Of a stretch of 64,000 nucleotides of DNA, positions 1-8,133 are shown one piece after another. Within the stretch, counting starts at the first letter, position 1. Every line of letters begins with the position of its first letter. This DNA comes from Comamonadaceae bacterium 2FH. Its GTDB lineage: Bacteria; Pseudomonadota; Gammaproteobacteria; Burkholderiales; Burkholderiaceae_C. The stretch is from contig SCMQ01000013.1 of assembly GCA_005503335.1 (NCBI GenBank), forward strand, positions 47,452-111,451, given 5' to 3'. Position numbers and translations under genes: made by a program. The notes under the pieces are model-generated. The model saw nothing but the letters and a program-made list of their open reading frames with translations, had not been told where the DNA came from and did no database searches.

Positions 1-562
1 CGCGGCCCGCACTGAGATGGTTGATCTGTACCCTGCTGCCACCGGCCGCGGCGCCTGCGCCGCCGACCACCAGGTTGCCCTGCGCCAGTGCGTAGACCTG
101 TCCGTCGGCGCCTTTGAGCGGGGTTGCGATCAGGGTGCCGCCGCGCAGCGACTTGGCGTTGCCCATGGAGGACACGTTGATGTCTATGGCCTGGCCCGGC
201 TGGGCGAAGGCGGGCAGCTGGGCCGTGACCATGACGGTGGCCACGTTCCTGAGCTGCATGTTGGTGCCCGGCGGCACGTTGACGCCCATCTGCTGCAGCA
301 TGGCCGTCACGCTCTGCGCGGCGAACGGCGTCTGTGCGGTCTGGTCGCCCGTGCCGTCCAGGCCCACCACCAGGCCGTAGCCCACCAGCGGGTTGCTGCG
401 CACGCCCTGGACGCTGGCCACTTCCTTGATGCGCAGGGCCTGGACCGGAAGGCACACGCCCAGGGTCAGCGCGGCGGCGAGGCCGAGCAGGCGCCAGAGC
501 GCGCGCGGGGTCCGGCTGAGGCGCCTTGGCCGGGGCAGGGGAGAGGCGGGAGGGAGAGCCAT
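1..562 (-). CDS. flgI: Flagellar P-ring protein FlgI (N-terminal part, cut by window edge)
   Basis: FlgI polymerises in the periplasm into the P ring around the flagellar rod in the peptidoglycan layer. Reading the minus strand from an ATG at 562 gives an arginine-rich start, then a hydrophobic Sec signal segment ending near VQA at about residue 40. The mature start [13 protein letters not shown] and the downstream [17 protein letters not shown] are classic FlgI. About 187 residues are visible of the usual 360-380; the rest lies left of the window. It follows flgH by 4 bases in the same operon, so translation is probably coupled. Confidence 0.93.
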   Translation of the reverse strand, partial: MALPPASPLPRPRRLSRTPRALWRLLGLAAALTLGVCLPVQALRIKEVASVQGVRSNPLVGYGLVVGLDGTGDQTAQTPFAAQSVTAMLQQMGVNVPPGTNMQLRNVATVMVTAQLPAFAQPGQAIDINVSSMGNAKSLRGGTLIATPLKGADGQVYALAQGNLVVGGAGAAAGGSRVQINHLSAGR

Positions 563-566
563 GGGG

Positions 567-1247
567 TCAAAGCGGCAGCAAGGTCAGGAAAAAGCGTGCC
601 AGCCAGGCCATGGCCTGGGCCTCGGCCTGCTGGCCCTGGCCGCGGTAGGCCAGCCGCACGTCGGCGATCTGGGCGGAGCTCACCATGTTGCCGGCCTGGA
701 TGCCGCGTGGGTCGACGCGGCCGGTGAACTGCATCACCTCCACGTTGTGGTTCAGGCCGATCTGTTTCTCGCCGCTGACGATCAGATGGCCGTTGGGCAG
801 GACCTCGATCACGGTGGCGCTGATGGTGCCCGAGAAGTCGTTGGCGCTTTCCGTGCCGCCCTTGCCCGAGAAGGTGTTGGAGGAAGATCCCGAGGCGTCG
901 AGTCGGCCCAGCGTGCGCGCCGAGGCGAAGGGCAGGGCGCTGATGCCGCTCTCCAGCGCGCCCTTTTTCTCCACCGAGGACGCCGAGCGCTGGCTGGCCT
1001 GGACGCGTTCGACGATGTTGACCAGCAGGCTGTCGCCGACCGCGCGCGCCCTGTGCTCCTCGAACAGAGGCCGGTAGCTCGCGGCCTGGAACAGGCTGCC
1101 GGTGGTCGCGGCGGGCGCGGGCGCCGGCGCGGGGCGCGCGGTGAAGGGGCCGGCCAGCTCGACCTTGGGCGCCAGGGTCTCGCAGCCGGCCAGCAGGAGC
1201 GGCAGCGCCGCGGCGAGCAGGCGCAGGCCAGGGGCGCGCGCGCTCAC
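567..1247 (-). CDS. flgH: Flagellar L-ring lipoprotein FlgH
   Basis: FlgH forms the L ring, the outer-membrane bushing of the flagellar rod. The 226-residue product has a lipoprotein signal peptide with lipobox LAGC (lipidated Cys22), the expected maturation for FlgH. Conserved family stretches follow: [15 protein letters not shown] near the middle and [15 protein letters not shown] before the end, then [21 protein letters not shown]. The start ATG overlaps the end of flgG by 4 bases, indicating translational coupling. Length and order (flgG-flgH-flgI) are as expected. Nothing unusual was seen. Confidence 0.96.
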   Translation of the reverse strand: MSARAPGLRLLAAALPLLLAGCETLAPKVELAGPFTARPAPAPAPAATTGSLFQAASYRPLFEEHRARAVGDSLLVNIVERVQASQRSASSVEKKGALESGISALPFASARTLGRLDASGSSSNTFSGKGGTESANDFSGTISATVIEVLPNGHLIVSGEKQIGLNHNVEVMQFTGRVDPRGIQAGNMVSSAQIADVRLAYRGQGQQAEAQAMAWLARFFLTLLPL

Positions 1248-2026
1248 AGCTGCCCCAGACGCTGCAGCATCTGGTCCGAAGTCTGGATCGCCTTGGAGTT
1301 GAGCTCGTAGGCGCGCTGGGTCTGGATCATGCCGATCAGCTCCTCGACCACGTTGACGTTCGAGGTTTCGAGGAAACCCTGCTGCAGCTGGCCCAGGCCT
1401 TCGCTGCCGGGCTGGCCGGCGGTTGGCGTGCCCGACGCGGCGGTCTCGCTGTAGAGGTTCTGGCCACGCGGCTCGAGTCCGCCCGGGTTGACGAAGCCGA
1501 CCAGTTGCACGGTGCCCAGCTGCACCGGCTGGGCGGCGCCCGGCACCACGGCCGAGACCACGCCGTCGGCGGAGATGGTGACGCTGCGCGTGTTGGCGGG
1601 GATGGTGATGCCCGGGGCCACGGCATAGCCGTTGTTGGTCACGAGCTGGCCGCTGGCATTGGTCTTGAAGGACCCGTCGCGCGTGTAGGCGGCCGTGCCG
1701 TCGGGCATCTGGATCTCGAAGAAGCCGCTGCCGTTGATGGCCACGTCCAGCGCGTTGCTGCTTTGCTGCAGGTTGCCCTGGGCGAAGTTGCGCGCCGTCG
1801 CCACGGCGCGCGTGCCCAGGCCGACCTGCAGGCCGGTGGGCAGGTTGGTCTGTTCGCTCGAATTCGCGCCGCTTTGCCTGAGGTTCTGGTACATCAGGTC
1901 TTCGAACTGGGCGCTGGCCCGCTTGTAGCCGGTGGTCGCCACGTTGGCCAGGTTGTTGGAGACATGGTCCAGCTGCGTCTGCTGGGCCTCCATGCCGGTC
2001 TTCGAAATCCAGAGGGCGCGCATCAT
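1244..2026 (-). CDS. flgG: Flagellar distal rod protein FlgG
   Basis: FlgG builds the distal rod that passes through the P and L rings. The 260-residue product is the normal length. The N-terminal rod motif ([16 protein letters not shown], about residues 21-36) and the C-terminal rod/hook motif ([20 protein letters not shown], about residues 217-236) are both clear, with the axial-protein FlgG/FlgE central fold between them. It sits between flgF (17 bases upstream) and flgH (4-base overlap) in the flgBCDEFGHI operon. It is exported by the flagellar type III apparatus and so has no Sec signal. Confidence 0.97.
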   Translation of the reverse strand: MMRALWISKTGMEAQQTQLDHVSNNLANVATTGYKRASAQFEDLMYQNLRQSGANSSEQTNLPTGLQVGLGTRAVATARNFAQGNLQQSSNALDVAINGSGFFEIQMPDGTAAYTRDGSFKTNASGQLVTNNGYAVAPGITIPANTRSVTISADGVVSAVVPGAAQPVQLGTVQLVGFVNPGGLEPRGQNLYSETAASGTPTAGQPGSEGLGQLQQGFLETSNVNVVEELIGMIQTQRAYELNSKAIQTSDQMLQRLGQL

Positions 2027-2043
2027 GGTGTCGGGTTCCGTGT

Positions 2044-2772
2044 TCAGTTGGTGCTGAGCAGCTTGGCCGAGGCGTTCTCGTCGGCCTCGGCGGTCTTGAG
2101 CATCTTCATCTGTTGCTCGAACTGGCGCGCCGCGGAGATCATGGCCACCATGGTCTCGACGGCGTTCACGTTGGATTGCTCCAGCGCGCCCTCCTGCAGC
2201 CGCGCGTTCGGATCGGCCGGCAGCTCCTCGCCCTGCGCGGCGCGGAACAGGCCGTCGCCGCCGCGCTGCAGCGGCGCCTCGGGCGTGACCAGCTTGAGGC
2301 GGCCCACCGCCGAGGTGGCACCGCGGCCGTTGCGCGCGCTCACGGTGCCGTCGGCGGCGATGCTCACCTGCGCGTTGGGCGGCAGCTGCAAGGGGCCGCC
2401 TTCGCCCAGCACCAGCAGGCCGCCTTGGGTCATCAGGCTGCTGTCTGCCGAGACCGTCAGCGCCCCGGCCCGGGTGTAGGCCTCGGTGCCGTCCAGTCCC
2501 TGCACGCTGAGCCAGGCGTTGCCCTGCAGGGCCACATCCAGCGGCCGGCCGGTGTGCTGGACGCTGCCCTGCCTGGCGTCGTAGCCGGTGGTGGTCTCGA
2601 GCGCGTACACGCGGGTGCTCGCACCGTCGCCGCGCACCGGCACGGCGCGCAAGGCCTGCAGCTCGGCGCGAAAGCCCAGCGTCGAGGCATTCGCCAGGTT
2701 GTTGGCCAGCACCTCCTGGCGCTGCATGGTGGCCTTGGCGCCGGACATCGAGAGGTAGATCATGCGGTCCAT
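2044..2772 (-). CDS. flgF: Flagellar proximal rod protein FlgF
   Basis: FlgF is a proximal rod subunit. The 242-residue product starts [19 protein letters not shown], the usual FlgF N-terminus, followed by the axial-protein motif [17 protein letters not shown]. It ends in the C-terminal rod motif [20 protein letters not shown]. Its shorter, different central part separates it from FlgG. It lies 46 bases downstream of flgE and 17 bases upstream of flgG in the rod-hook operon. Type III export substrate, no Sec signal. Confidence 0.95.
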   Translation of the reverse strand: MDRMIYLSMSGAKATMQRQEVLANNLANASTLGFRAELQALRAVPVRGDGASTRVYALETTTGYDARQGSVQHTGRPLDVALQGNAWLSVQGLDGTEAYTRAGALTVSADSSLMTQGGLLVLGEGGPLQLPPNAQVSIAADGTVSARNGRGATSAVGRLKLVTPEAPLQRGGDGLFRAAQGEELPADPNARLQEGALEQSNVNAVETMVAMISAARQFEQQMKMLKTAEADENASAKLLSTN

Positions 2773-2818
2773 GGGCGGGCCTCGGTGGGTGCTTCGGGAG
2801 GGCGGCGGCCTGTGGCGA

Positions 2819-4141
2819 TCAGCGCATGTTGACCAGGGTCTGCATGACCTGGTCCTGCGTCTTGATGGTCTGGGCGTTGGCCTGGTAGCTGCGCTGCGCC
2901 GTGATCATGTTGACCAGCTCGGCCGTCAGGTCCACGTTGGACTCCTCCAGGGCGCCCGATTGCAGCACGCCCATGTTGCCCGAGCCGGGGGCGCTGCGCG
3001 TGGGATCGCCCGAAGCGTAGGTGGCCGTCCAGGCGTTGCCGCCCAGGGCCTGCAGGCCCTGGGGGTTGCGGAAGGTCGCCAGCTCCAGTTGCGCCACCGA
3101 GGCACTCTGGCCGTTGGAGAAGCGCGCCATCACCACGCCGCTGGCGTCGATCGAGGTGCCTACCAGCTGGCCCGCGGTGTAGCCGTCCTGCGACAGGTTG
3201 GTGACGCCGAAGTTGGTGCCGTACTGGGTGGCGCGCGACAGGTCCACCGTGATGGCCTGCGGGCCGCTGGAGCCCGGGACCGTGATCGGGATCTGGCCGT
3301 TGGTGACGGTGCTGCCGTCGGCCAGCAGCACCGAGCCGCCGCCGGCGGCCGTGGGGTTGCCGCCGGAGGTCGGGAAGTTGATGGTGGCGATGGGCTCGGG
3401 TGCCGCGGCGCTGCCCTGCAGCGTGCTGCCATCGACCGTGCCGAAGACCTTCCAGGTGTTGTCTCCCGTCTTCTGGAAGTAGTAGGTCACTGCCATGTCG
3501 TCGCCTTGTTCGTTGAACACGGTGACCGAGGTGGCGTTGTTGTAGCTGCTGGGGTCGTTGAAGTCGATGCTGTTGGTCGCGCCCGCGGGGCCGGTGGCGG
3601 CGGCGCGCGCGTCGACGTTGAACTCCAGGTCGACGCCGCTGGTCATGCGCGGCTTGATGCCGGTGGTCGGCAGCTGGATCGGCTCCAGGCTCGCGCTGGG
3701 CAGTCCGTTGGCGTCGATGGAGTGGCCCAGCAGCACCTGCTGCTGGTTGTTCTCCACATAGCCCTGGCGGTTGATCTTGAACTGGCCGTTGCGGGTGTAC
3801 AGGTTGGCGCCGTCCAGCTGGGGCGTGGCGTTGGGGCCGGCGCCGGGATCGCTCAGGACCTTGGCCACCTGGAAGAAGCCGGCGCCGTTGATGGCCAGAT
3901 CCAGCGGGTTCTCGGTGGTGGTGATGTTGCCCTGCGTGAACTGCTGGGCCACCGCGGCCAGCTGGACGCCGATGCCGATGTTGCTGGCGCCCGAGCCGTT
4001 GATCGAGGCCGCGTACATGTCGGCGAACTCGGCGCGCGCGGACTTGGCGCCAAAGGTGCCGGCATTGGCCACGTTGTTGCCGATGACGTCGAGGTTCTTG
4101 CTGGAGGCGTTGAGGCCGGACAGGCCTTGCTGGAAGCTCAT
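2819..4141 (-). CDS. flgE: Flagellar hook protein FlgE
   Basis: FlgE polymerises into the hook, the universal joint between rod and filament. The 440-residue product begins MSFQQGLSGLNASSKNLDVI and has the axial motif GNNVANAGTFGAKSARAEF. A larger central hook domain (about residues 90-370) precedes the C-terminal motif LEESNVDLTAELVNMITAQR. Length is typical of proteobacterial FlgE. It lies directly after flgD, the hook cap gene, consistent with stepwise hook assembly. Confidence 0.97.
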   Translation of the reverse strand: MSFQQGLSGLNASSKNLDVIGNNVANAGTFGAKSARAEFADMYAASINGSGASNIGIGVQLAAVAQQFTQGNITTTENPLDLAINGAGFFQVAKVLSDPGAGPNATPQLDGANLYTRNGQFKINRQGYVENNQQQVLLGHSIDANGLPSASLEPIQLPTTGIKPRMTSGVDLEFNVDARAAATGPAGATNSIDFNDPSSYNNATSVTVFNEQGDDMAVTYYFQKTGDNTWKVFGTVDGSTLQGSAAAPEPIATINFPTSGGNPTAAGGGSVLLADGSTVTNGQIPITVPGSSGPQAITVDLSRATQYGTNFGVTNLSQDGYTAGQLVGTSIDASGVVMARFSNGQSASVAQLELATFRNPQGLQALGGNAWTATYASGDPTRSAPGSGNMGVLQSGALEESNVDLTAELVNMITAQRSYQANAQTIKTQDQVMQTLVNMR

Positions 4142-4157
4142 GCGGTGGACTCCTGTG

Positions 4158-4832
4158 TCAGTGCTGCAGGACCGCAGCGACGCTGTTGTAGGCCGCGCTG
4201 CGGCCGCTGTAGAGGTCGAGCTCCAGGCCGCTGGCGCCGGTGATCACCGCCCCGACCGTGTCGCGCGTGTAGGTGGTCGCCGTGCTGGCTGCACTGCCCG
4301 AGCCCGTCGTGACCTTGAAAGTCACCTCGCTCAGGTCGGTGCCGCCCTCAGGCGACCAGGAGAAGTGGTGACGGCCTTTGTCCAGGGCGCCCAGGCTGAA
4401 GCGGTCGATCACCTGACCGCTCGCGTCGCTGACCTCCACGTTCACCGACGCGGCGCTGTCGGCGAGCTCGAAGGCGCCGCGCCCCTGTCCCTCGCTGAGG
4501 GTCATGCTGTTGCCTGGCACCAGCACGTCGCGCCCGATCAGGGTCGCCGCCTGCAGCGCCTGCGCCTGCTGGAACGAGCTGGCCATGGTGCCCAGGGAGG
4601 CGTTCAGCTTCTCGACCCCGGCAACGGTCTGGATCTGCGCCATCTGGCTGGTCACTTGCGCGTTGTCCAGCGGGTTCAAGGGGTCCTGGTTCTGCATCTG
4701 CGTGACCAGCAGCTTGAGGAAGCGGTCCTGAGAGCCGGCCTCGGCCTGTGTGCTGGTGACGGCGGCGCTGCTGCTGGAGGCCGTGGTGGCGCTGGAGATG
4801 GCGTTGATCATGGTGGGTCCTGGGGCGCTCAC
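4158..4832 (-). CDS. flgD: Flagellar hook assembly scaffold FlgD
   Basis: FlgD caps the growing hook and guides FlgE insertion. It is then discarded. The 224-residue product has the diagnostic N-terminal block QDRFLKLLVTQMQNQDPLNP followed by DNAQVTSQMAQIQTVAGVEKL. A C-terminal FlgD Ig-like/tudor region (about residues 105-215) follows, including FSWSPEGGTDLSEVTFKVTT. A serine/threonine/alanine-rich leader precedes the motif. The start ATG overlaps the flgC stop by 4 bases. The end is 16 bases from flgE. Confidence 0.95.
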   Translation of the reverse strand: MSAPGPTMINAISSATTASSSSAAVTSTQAEAGSQDRFLKLLVTQMQNQDPLNPLDNAQVTSQMAQIQTVAGVEKLNASLGTMASSFQQAQALQAATLIGRDVLVPGNSMTLSEGQGRGAFELADSAASVNVEVSDASGQVIDRFSLGALDKGRHHFSWSPEGGTDLSEVTFKVTTGSGSAASTATTYTRDTVGAVITGASGLELDLYSGRSAAYNSVAAVLQH

Positions 4833-5245
4833 AGGCCCATTTGCAGGGTCTTGAGCAGGAGCGTCTTGGCTGTGTTCATGACCTCGACGTTGTTCTGGTA
4901 GGAGCGGGACGCCGAGATCATGTCGACCATTTCCTGCACCGCGTTCACGTTGCTGTAGGTCACATAGCCTTCGGCGTCGGCCTGCGGGTGGGCCGGCGCA
5001 TGCACACGGCGCCCGGGCGTCGCGTCCTCGGTGACCTGCGTGACCTTCACGCCTGCCGCGCCGTCGTCCTGGGCCGCGTTGCCCAGCGGCAAGGTCTGGA
5101 ACACCACCTGGCGCGCCTTGTAGGCCTTGCCGTCGGGGCCGGCGACGGTATCGGCGTTGGCCAGGTTGCTGGCCACGGTGTTCAGGCGCTGCGACTGCGC
5201 GCTCACGGCGCTGCCCGAAATGCTGAAGATCTGGAACATCGACAT
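4829..5245 (-). CDS. flgC: Flagellar proximal rod protein FlgC
   Basis: FlgC is a proximal rod subunit of 138 residues, the family's normal length. The start at 5245 gives MSMFQIFSISGSAVSAQSQR, matching FlgC proteins. The open frame extends further upstream through flgB and flgA, but that extension is out of context and was rejected. The rod motif LNTVASNLANADTV and the C-terminal motif YSNVNAVQEMVDMISASRSY are present. It starts 11 bases after flgB and overlaps flgD by 4 bases. Confidence 0.95.
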   Translation of the reverse strand: MSMFQIFSISGSAVSAQSQRLNTVASNLANADTVAGPDGKAYKARQVVFQTLPLGNAAQDDGAAGVKVTQVTEDATPGRRVHAPAHPQADAEGYVTYSNVNAVQEMVDMISASRSYQNNVEVMNTAKTLLLKTLQMGL

Positions 5246-5256
5246 GGCGGGCCAGC

Positions 5257-5655
5257 TTACTGTCCGGTGATGGCGCTCAGGGCCGTGCGCACGCCGGCGT
5301 TGATGAAGCGCAGCGTGGCCTCGTAGCGCACGGCGTTGTCGGCGAAGTTGGCACGCTCGCGGTCCATGTCGACCGAGTTGCGGTCCAGGTTGGTCTGCGC
5401 GGCCTGGGCATAGTTCAACGCTGCTGCGGACCGGCCTGCGCCGGTCTGGACCATGTGGCCGGGGGCCGTGGCCGCCAGCGCCGCGGCGCCGGCCCCGCTG
5501 GCCTGGCGCATGGCCGCGGCGAAGTCCATGTCGCGCGCCACGTAGCCGGGGGTGTCGGCATTGGCGATGTTGCTCGCCAGCAGGCGCTGCCGCTCGGCGC
5601 GCAGCACCAGCGCGTCCGACTGGAAGCTCAGCGATTGGGTGAGGCGGTCTAGCAT
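5257..5655 (-). CDS. flgB: Flagellar proximal rod protein FlgB
   Basis: FlgB is the cell-proximal rod subunit, next to FliE on the MS ring. The true start is ATG at 5655 (MLDRLTQSLSFQSDALVLRA), giving 132 residues, the expected size. The frame stays open to 6600, but that part lies opposite flgA and looks non-genic. The motif LLASNIANADTPGYVARDMD is the FlgB signature. It is the first gene of the leftward flgBCDEFGHI operon and is divergent from flgA. A candidate FlhDC-type inverted repeat lies in the shared intergenic region. Confidence 0.95.
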   Translation of the reverse strand: MLDRLTQSLSFQSDALVLRAERQRLLASNIANADTPGYVARDMDFAAAMRQASGAGAAALAATAPGHMVQTGAGRSAAALNYAQAAQTNLDRNSVDMDRERANFADNAVRYEATLRFINAGVRTALSAITGQ

Positions 5656-5746
5656 GACGAAGGCTCCTGGTGTCTGCGGCACAGGTCGCGACGGGCGGCC
5701 GGGCAGTCGGGACCCATTGTCGGAATCTGCGGCTGCCCCGTTCACG

Positions 5747-5776
5747 CGAATAAGCGGCCAAAAAACGCTCAATTCG
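5747..5776. promoter_or_regulatory. Candidate FlhDC-type inverted repeat between flgB and flgA
   Basis: An imperfect inverted repeat CGAATAAGCG - 9 bases - CGCTCAATTCG lies in the divergent flgB/flgA intergenic region. The layout (an AATA-GCG half facing a CGCT-ATT-like half) resembles the enterobacterial FlhD4C2 box. Its position would let it serve both operons. It is a pattern resemblance only; the spacer is slightly shorter than the 10-12 bases usually quoted. Confidence 0.4.
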
Positions 5777-5811
5777 AAGCCAGGCCGGCGGCCGCTGCGC
5801 CTACAGTCACG

Positions 5812-6579
5812 ATGGAGCTTCCCCTTGCCCGCATGTCCAAACCGCGCTTCATTCCTGGCGACTGGCGACGCACCTTGTGCGCCGGCCTGATGCTGCTGTG
5901 CGCCCTGCGCGGCGCAGCCGCGGACACGACGCCCGATGCCGCACCGCTTGCCGGTCGGCTGACCGAGTGGGTCCAGGCCCATGCCGGTGGGGCGGCGGTC
6001 GCGGGCCCGGCGGGCCGGCGGCCGCGCGTGGAGGTCAGCCTGGGCGCGCTCGACGAGCGCATCCGGCTCGCGCCTTGCCTTCGGATGGAGCCCTATCTGC
6101 CGCCGGGCACCCGGCCCTGGGGGCGCATACGCATCGGCCTGCGCTGCCTGGAAGGCGCCACGCGCTGGAACGTCTACCTGCCGGCCACGGTGCGGGTGTT
6201 CGGCCAGGCCCTCACGGCCAGCGCCGATCTGGCGCCGGGGCGGGCCTTGTCTGCCGAGGTCCTGCGCCTGGCCGAGGTCGACCTGGCGGCCGAGGCCTCG
6301 CCGGCCCTGGTCGACGCCGACGCGCTGCGCGGACGCAGCCTGGCCCGGCCCCTGGCGGCGGGCCAGGTCCTGCGCGAGCATCACCTGCGGCCCAGGCAGT
6401 GGTTCGGCGTCGGCGAGACGGTCAGGCTGCTGGCCCAGGGGCGGGGATTTGCGATCCGCAGCGAGGGGCGGGCCCTGGGCCCGGGGCTGGACGGCCAGAC
6501 CGTGCGCGTGATGGTGGAAGGCGGCCGGGTGGTCAGCGGCATCGCGCGCGCCGAGCGCACCGTCGAGGTGCTGTTGTGA
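5812..6579 (+). CDS. flgA: Flagellar P-ring assembly chaperone FlgA
   Basis: FlgA is a periplasmic chaperone needed for FlgI to assemble into the P ring. The 255-residue product has a hydrophobic Sec signal at about residues 20-38 (TLCAGLMLLCALRGAAA) and a C-terminal SAF domain. Typical FlgA motifs are LAPCLRMEPYLPPGTRPWGR and the late block FAIRSEGRALGPGLDGQTVR. ATG at 5812 is the longest start; ATG at 5833 (MSKPRF) is equally possible, and neither has a strong ribosome site. Divergent from flgB, upstream of flgM. Confidence 0.92.
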   Translation: MELPLARMSKPRFIPGDWRRTLCAGLMLLCALRGAAADTTPDAAPLAGRLTEWVQAHAGGAAVAGPAGRRPRVEVSLGALDERIRLAPCLRMEPYLPPGTRPWGRIRIGLRCLEGATRWNVYLPATVRVFGQALTASADLAPGRALSAEVLRLAEVDLAAEASPALVDADALRGRSLARPLAAGQVLREHHLRPRQWFGVGETVRLLAQGRGFAIRSEGRALGPGLDGQTVRVMVEGGRVVSGIARAERTVEVLL

Positions 6580-6607
6580 GCCGTGGCGGCGATGCGTCAA
6601 ACAGGGC

Positions 6608-6634
6608 TAAATTTTTGCCTTGGGCGGCCGATAC
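6608..6634 (+). promoter_or_regulatory. Sigma-28 (FliA) promoter of flgM
   Basis: TAAATTTT at 6608-6615 and GCCGATAC at 6627-6634 are separated by 11 bases, which is the sigma-28 spacing. The start of transcription would fall about 45-50 bases before the flgM ATG. This gives the late FliA-dependent expression of flgM that is known in enterobacteria. Confidence 0.8.
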
Positions 6635-6688
6635 AGCGATCATGGCGGCAAGGCGCTTGCCGCATCCACTCCGTGCGAGGACATATCC

Positions 6689-7009
6689 ATGAAAATCGGT
6701 CAACCCATTGAAGCCACGACGGTCGCCGGCACCGCTGGCGGCACAAGCCCCGCGGGCGCGCGCGAGACCGGGCGCAGCGACGCGGCGCAGCCGCCACTGG
6801 CCCCGCCCGAAGGCCGCCCCGAAAGCGCCACGGTGCACTTGTCCGGCACCGCCAGGGAGCTGATGTCCGGCACGCCCGAGTTCAACGCCGAAAAGGTCGA
6901 GGCCATGCGCCAGGCCATTGCCGAAGGCCGCTTCAAGCCCAACCCCGGAGCGATCGCCGACCAGCTGATCGCCAATGCGCGCGAGTTGCTGACCGGCCCG
7001 ACCCACTGA
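6689..7009 (+). CDS. flgM: Anti-sigma-28 factor FlgM
   Basis: FlgM binds and silences FliA until the hook is finished and FlgM is exported. The start ATG at 6689 (MKIGQPIEATT) has a GAGG ribosome site and gives 106 residues. The N-terminal half is low in complexity (Ala, Gly, Pro, Thr), as expected for the disordered export part. The C-terminal half has the sigma-binding helices, with FNAEKVEAMRQAIAEGRFKP and PGAIADQLIANARELL matching FlgM. Preceded by a sigma-28 promoter and followed after 15 bases by flgN. Confidence 0.93.
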   Translation: MKIGQPIEATTVAGTAGGTSPAGARETGRSDAAQPPLAPPEGRPESATVHLSGTARELMSGTPEFNAEKVEAMRQAIAEGRFKPNPGAIADQLIANARELLTGPTH

Positions 7010-7024
7010 CGCCGCCCGCATCCG

Positions 7025-7378
7025 ATGAGAACGCCCGCCCCCGCCATCGAACGCCCCGCCCAGCCGCTCGAAGCCTTGATTCGGTCGCTCGAGTCGCAAC
7101 TGGAGTCCCTGGCCCAGGCCCTGCGCGAGCGCGACAGCGAAGCCATCTCCGCCGGCTCGGCGCGGCTGCAGCGCAGCCTGCAGCAGGCCATGGCAGTGCT
7201 GAGCTCGGCGACCGCGCAGGGCGGTGGCTTGCCTGACGGCCTGCGGCCGCGCCTGGCCAAGCTGCAGGGCGCCGTGGCTGCCGAGCGTGAAAGCCTGGCC
7301 CGTGCCAGTGCCGCGGTGCAGCGCGCCATGAATGTGCTGATGCCCGCGACGCCGGCCGTGGTGTACGCAGCGCCCTGA
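7025..7378 (+). CDS. flgN: FlgN-type export chaperone for hook-filament junction proteins
   Basis: FlgN is a cytoplasmic chaperone for the junction proteins FlgK and FlgL. The 117-residue product is small, alpha-helical and leucine/glutamine-rich (LIRSLESQLESLAQALRERD), as in FlgN. The assignment rests on this, on its length and on its place directly after flgM (15 bases). Sequence motifs in FlgN are weak, so context carries much of the weight. It is convergent with fliA, 24 bases away. Confidence 0.8.
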   Translation: MRTPAPAIERPAQPLEALIRSLESQLESLAQALRERDSEAISAGSARLQRSLQQAMAVLSSATAQGGGLPDGLRPRLAKLQGAVAAERESLARASAAVQRAMNVLMPATPAVVYAAP

Positions 7379-7402
7379 TCGTTCAGGCCTCCTGTAGGGG
7401 GC

Positions 7403-8116
7403 TCACCACTGGCGCAGCTTGACGCGCAGGCGGGCGATCGACTGGCTGTGCAGCTGGCAGACGCGCGACTCGGTCACGCCCAGCACTGCGGCGATTTCCT
7501 TGAGGTTCATGCCCTGTTCGTAGTACATGCTCATCACGTACTGCTCGCGCTCGGGCAGCTGGGCTATGGCATCGACCAGGGCTGCGCGCAGCCGGTAGTC
7601 GTCCAGCCGGCTCAGGGGATCGGCATCGCGGTCGGCCATGTGGCGCTCGAGGAAATCGCTGTCGCCGTCCTCGCTGCCCATGTCCTCCAGGTAGACCAGC
7701 TGTGTGCCGCGCACCTTGCCCAGCAATTCCTGGTACTGCGCCAGGGCGATGCCCATCTCGGCGGCGATCTCGCTCTCGAGCGGCGCCCGCCCGAGCTTTT
7801 GCTCGAGCCTGTGCACCGCCTGCTCGATCGAGCGCTGCTGCTTTCGGTCGCCCCGGCTCATCCAGTCCGTGCCGCGCAGCTCGTCGAGCATGGCGCCGCG
7901 CACGCGCTGGGAGGCGAAGGTCTCGAACTGCACGCCCTGCGCCGCGTCGAAGCGGCTGAGCGCGTCGTTGAGCCCCATCATGCCGACCTGGATCAGGTCG
8001 TCTATCTCGACGTTGGCCGGCAGCTTGGCAATCATCTGGTGGGCCAGCCGCCTCACCAGCGGGCTGTACTGCTTGAGCATCGAACTGTGGTCGAGGCGGC
8101 CTTTGGCGGTGTACAT
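7403..8116 (-). CDS. fliA: Flagellar sigma factor FliA (sigma-28, RpoF)
   Basis: FliA directs RNA polymerase to late flagellar and chemotaxis promoters and is held inactive by FlgM. Start ATG 8116 (MYTAKGRLDHSSMLKQYSPL) gives 237 residues, the family size. Region 2 is seen as LPANVEIDDLIQVGMMGL and FETFASQRVRGAMLDELR, region 3 as the LESEIAAEMGI block, and region 4 as LPEREQYVMSMYYEQGMNLK with helix-turn-helix VLGVTESRVCQLHSQSIARL. It ends the flhB-A-F-G-fliA operon. Eight matching promoters occur in the window. Confidence 0.97.
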   Translation of the reverse strand: MYTAKGRLDHSSMLKQYSPLVRRLAHQMIAKLPANVEIDDLIQVGMMGLNDALSRFDAAQGVQFETFASQRVRGAMLDELRGTDWMSRGDRKQQRSIEQAVHRLEQKLGRAPLESEIAAEMGIALAQYQELLGKVRGTQLVYLEDMGSEDGDSDFLERHMADRDADPLSRLDDYRLRAALVDAIAQLPEREQYVMSMYYEQGMNLKEIAAVLGVTESRVCQLHSQSIARLRVKLRQW

Positions 8117-8133
8117 GGAAAGCTCCGGGAATG

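Noticed and set aside
2762..4243. Long plus-strand open frame opposite flgE
   Set aside because: It is a GC-skew shadow (Ala/Gly/Val/Arg-rich, no motifs) of flgE. The same applies to the many other long frames opposite flhA, fliC, cheA and the mcp genes.
5656..6600. Upstream extension of flgB opposite flgA
   Set aside because: The added 315 residues have no family resemblance and lie antisense to a clear flgA. ATG 5655 gives the standard FlgB length.
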